Source: Fibrobacter sp. (lineage in GTDB: Bacteria; Fibrobacterota; Fibrobacteria; Fibrobacterales; Fibrobacteraceae). Taken from it: a DNA stretch of 64,000 nt. Where the stretch lies: contig JAKSIJ010000001.1 of the NCBI GenBank assembly GCA_024398875.1, positions 186,001 through 250,000 on the forward strand. Reading direction: 5' to 3'. The notes below the pieces were generated by a model. That model worked only from the letters and a program-made list of their open reading frames with translations. It did no database searches and had not been told where the DNA came from. Below are positions 62,048-64,000 of this stretch, in pieces. Both the position numbers and the translations under genes were made by a program. Position 1 is the stretch's first letter, and every line of letters starts with the position of its first letter.

Positions 62048-63122
62048 ATTGCCCAATCAGAGTGTTCGCCGCCTCGTCGCAAATTTCACACAGCATTCTT
62101 TCGTGAGTGCAAACCTCCGGCGACACGCCTTCAATAGAACCTGTTGTATAAAATGATATGCAGGAACATTCATGGGCAACGCAACGATATCGAAGCGCGC
62201 AGCCCTCACATTCCGCCTTATCCGTTTGCAGATAAGTTCTCATTTCCTGCGTTTTCAATTCATCCATTCCCGCAAAGACATTACCCATTCGATATGGGGC
62301 ATCTGGCTTAGAGGAAATAAACCTAGAACAAGGGAAAATAGCGCCATCCGTAGCCACATAAATTCCACTTGCGCAAGCACTACAGGAATACTGGCGATAT
62401 CTGGTTTTCTCTGTAACCAATTTTACTTTATCTTCAATAGTTCCCAAATAAAACGATTCTTTCGCTTTTTTTCGTTCCACCCAAAAACGAGCCATTTCCT
62501 GATATTCCAATTTCAAGGAATCAAAATCCGCTTCCGTCCACTTTCCGTCAAAATCAACAGCCGTAACTACTCGTTTAAATCCCTGTTCATGAAACCATTT
62601 CACAGAATCCGCCAGACCAAATAAATTGTCATGGGTCACTACCGAAAGGACCATAGCATCCATAGCGACAAATTTTGGAAGATTCGGTTCAATTGCACTG
62701 AAACTCCCCTGTCCATTAACAAGGTGGCGGCAACTGTCATGCCTTTCTCTAGAACCATCCAGAGAAAGCAATATTTTAATATCTTCTTTTTTCAAGAAAT
62801 CAAAAATTTCATCCGTCAATAACGTTCCATTCGTATTGATGGAATAACCCACACGAACTTTTTTATCAACCTTGTCCGAAAGGGATTTTGCAATCGATAC
62901 GGCTTGCCGAATAGCTTCAAACCGAAGTAGCGGCTCGCCCCCAAAAAAGGTAATATGCAAATCATTCTGATTTGCTTGCAAAGCGCGCTGAAACGCATAT
63001 TTAATGGATGCTTCCAGCACTTCATCGCTCATTATTTTTGAGCGAAGCCCATGTGTTTCTCGATAATAGCAGTACCTACAACGGAGATTACAACCTTCCG
63101 TCAGGCTTAAAACCAGATTCAT
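62046..63122 (-). CDS. Radical SAM/SPASM enzyme, putative peptide/protein-modifying
   Basis: 358 residues. Radical SAM cluster Cys11, Cys15, Cys18 in TEGCNLRCRYCYY; FFGGEPLLRF is the SAM-binding GGE motif; INTNGTLL and LLSLDGSRERHDSCR follow. The C-terminal third is a SPASM domain with auxiliary-cluster Cys: YSCSACASGIYVATDGAIFP, CEGCALRYRCVAHECSC and VCTHERMLCEIC. This matches anaerobic sulfatase-maturase/peptide-maturase types. The ATG overlaps the stop of the upstream lipoprotein gene by one base, so that lipoprotein is the likely substrate. No sulfatase gene is adjacent. Confidence 0.9.
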   Translation of the reverse strand: MNLVLSLTEGCNLRCRYCYYRETHGLRSKIMSDEVLEASIKYAFQRALQANQNDLHITFFGGEPLLRFEAIRQAVSIAKSLSDKVDKKVRVGYSINTNGTLLTDEIFDFLKKEDIKILLSLDGSRERHDSCRHLVNGQGSFSAIEPNLPKFVAMDAMVLSVVTHDNLFGLADSVKWFHEQGFKRVVTAVDFDGKWTEADFDSLKLEYQEMARFWVERKKAKESFYLGTIEDKVKLVTEKTRYRQYSCSACASGIYVATDGAIFPCSRFISSKPDAPYRMGNVFAGMDELKTQEMRTYLQTDKAECEGCALRYRCVAHECSCISFYTTGSIEGVSPEVCTHERMLCEICDEAANTLIGQ

Positions 63123-63577
63123 TACGCAATCAAAGGAATTTGAATGTGTCCCACAGACGTAGCCATACTAACTACAGGTATCGTATATTCCTCAGGATCT
63201 ATAATAAGACGTTCTTCCTGCGAATCAGCAGGAGGTTCGTAATAAAGACATTCTGCCTCCGGAGCCCAAGGAATACAGTGCAATTCGTGAGATGAACTAC
63301 TCTTCCCCACAGAAGAACTGCTAGAGGATGAACTTGTCGGTGTTGACGAAGAGCTGCTCAATTCCTTCTCAAGCAGCGAGGAACTGCTTTCCATATCTTC
63401 CGCAACAGAGGAGGACAATTCAGGATTTTCAAGTTCGGTTTCTGTTACAGAGGCACTATTTTCCCCTGAGCAACTAACCAGGGCCGCAGATGAAAGTCCA
63501 ACTGTTGCCGCAACAGCCAGCCGCTTTGCCAACGGCCATTCTGCAGAACCCAGAACTTTCTTCTTCTCGATTTTCAT
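63122..63577 (-). CDS. Ser-rich lipoprotein, candidate substrate of the adjacent radical SAM enzyme
   Basis: 151 residues, with AAGGAGGT before the ATG at 63577. A basic n-region of about 18 residues, a hydrophobic segment and lipobox Cys36 (ALVSC). A Ser/Glu linker (about 54-96) with two long Ser runs follows, then a compact 55-residue C-terminal part with Cys101 and Cys110 (HCIPWAPEAEC), Tyr pair 112-113, and a hydrophobic end (YTIPVVSMATSVGHIQIPL). The layout suggests a surface-tethered display of a modified C-terminal peptide. A conventional lipoprotein unrelated to the enzyme is possible. Confidence 0.78.
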   Translation of the reverse strand: MKIEKKKVLGSAEWPLAKRLAVAATVGLSSAALVSCSGENSASVTETELENPELSSSVAEDMESSSSLLEKELSSSSSTPTSSSSSSSSVGKSSSSHELHCIPWAPEAECLYYEPPADSQEERLIIDPEEYTIPVVSMATSVGHIQIPLIA

Positions 63578-63606
63578 CTGGAACCTCCTTCACCCAACTT
63601 TGTTAA

Positions 63607-63635
63607 TATATAATTTTTTTCTCAAACTGGCGCAA
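63607..63635 (-). promoter_or_regulatory. Probable promoter of the lipoprotein/radical-SAM operon
   Basis: Minus-strand TTGCGC (63630-63635) and TATATA (63607-63612), spacer 17 bases with a seven-A tract, like the pilin promoter. The start codon is about 30 bases downstream. Confidence 0.45.
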
Positions 63636-63673
63636 AGTTTTATCTTAACACGAGATATTCCTATATTTAAGTC

Positions 63674-64000
63674 ATGATGATTGCGGCTATCATTGGGGCA
63701 GTGACGTTCCTCCCCTCCATCGCGCTGAACATCGCCCTCGCTTCTGGGGCGCCCCTTGGCATGTACGCCATGAACGGCCGGCATAAGGTAGTGCCCGAAG
63801 AAGTGCGCAAAGCGTTCATCGTGCCCATCATTATGCAATTTGTGGCCCTCTTCGTGCTTTTAAGCGCCGGGCAGATTCTGCCGGAAATCATCCCCGCCAT
63901 GATTACCCGAATCCTCGCGTTTTTCTTTTCCCTCTACTTGACGTTTTATACCGCCACGGTGCTGTTCAGCACCAGTTATAAAGAGCGGAGAGTGATGGGA
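63674..64000 (+). CDS. Membrane protein, 3'-truncated by window edge
   Basis: The frame is open from ATG 63674 (or 63677) through the last base, 109 codons. It encodes at least three hydrophobic helices: MIAAIIGAVTFLPSIALNIA, a second around FIVPIIMQFVALFVLLSAG, and a third around ILAFFFSLYLTFYTATVLF. A basic loop (NGRHKVVPEEVRKA) lies between the first two. No family is recognised from the visible part. It is divergent from the lipoprotein gene. Confidence 0.7.
   Translation, partial: MMIAAIIGAVTFLPSIALNIALASGAPLGMYAMNGRHKVVPEEVRKAFIVPIIMQFVALFVLLSAGQILPEIIPAMITRILAFFFSLYLTFYTATVLFSTSYKERRVMG

Overview
The window looks like a chromosomal segment of a Fibrobacter-type bacterium, a Gram-negative anaerobic cellulose degrader. 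The basis is a secreted GH8 endoglucanase with three CBM11-like modules, Ser-rich linkers, short Cys-Gly-Glu-Trp motifs and a type IX secretion (T9SS)-like C-terminal sorting domain; a PorV-like outer-membrane protein; Ser-rich lipoproteins; Rpn-family nuclease paralogues; and a CE2-type acetyl esterase. This is inferred from protein content only. No rRNA, tRNA, CRISPR array, prophage or classical insertion sequence was seen.

Layout. 1-10213 is a surface-polysaccharide region: a partial GT2 and, on the minus strand, GT4, GT32-like, acyltransferase-3, an alkaline-phosphatase-like hypothetical, a GT-C-like membrane protein, an MdoB-like phosphoglycerol transferase and a 705-residue polytopic protein. 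Parts of it are clearly AT-rich. 10228-10886 holds a type IV pilin gene with its terminator, a probable promoter and three phased TTTTGTCA repeats. 11062-17263 is an accessory island of three Rpn-family genes that share leader and tail sequences, interleaved with hairpin repeats, a 53-bp tandem repeat and a second copy of the 700-residue membrane-protein family. 17377-21183 is the GH8 enzyme with its promoter. 21314-22860 has a small exported protein and mltG. 22975-30002 is a compressed six-gene minus-strand operon: small membrane protein, ABC ATPase, ABC permease, two degenerate PilT-like ATPases and a patatin with an outer-membrane barrel.

30110-35384 carries an XPB-N-like protein, a c-type cytochrome, a CE2 esterase, a diguanylate cyclase with a carbohydrate-binding-like sensor, and a lipoprotein. 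35470-41303 is a plus-strand housekeeping run: ispA, dxs, a TrmH/SpoU methyltransferase with an Arg-rich tail, pyrF and a hypothetical. 41309-44406 has a TPR-like exported protein, an MCE/MlaD protein and an M18 aminopeptidase. 44420-48256 is a GtrA, FAD oxidoreductase and GT-C operon. 48336-49816 encodes two Bat-like TPR proteins. 49835-52765 is an MFS/spermidine-synthase-like fusion. 52822-56509 is a cluster of two PII-like proteins, a DUF1538 membrane protein and a triple FKBP. 56585-59330 ends in a PorV-like barrel carrying an inserted beta-propeller. 59464-61849 has rsmG and an outer-membrane-barrel candidate. 62046-63577 is a translationally coupled pair of Ser-rich lipoprotein and radical SAM/SPASM enzyme, and a partial membrane protein runs off the right edge.

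The candidates most likely to be new biology are the lipoprotein/radical-SAM pair, the PorV-propeller fusion, the PII-like/DUF1538 cluster, the degenerate-PilT/ABC/patatin operon and the mosaic Rpn island. All functions are read from motifs by eye; no database search was possible.
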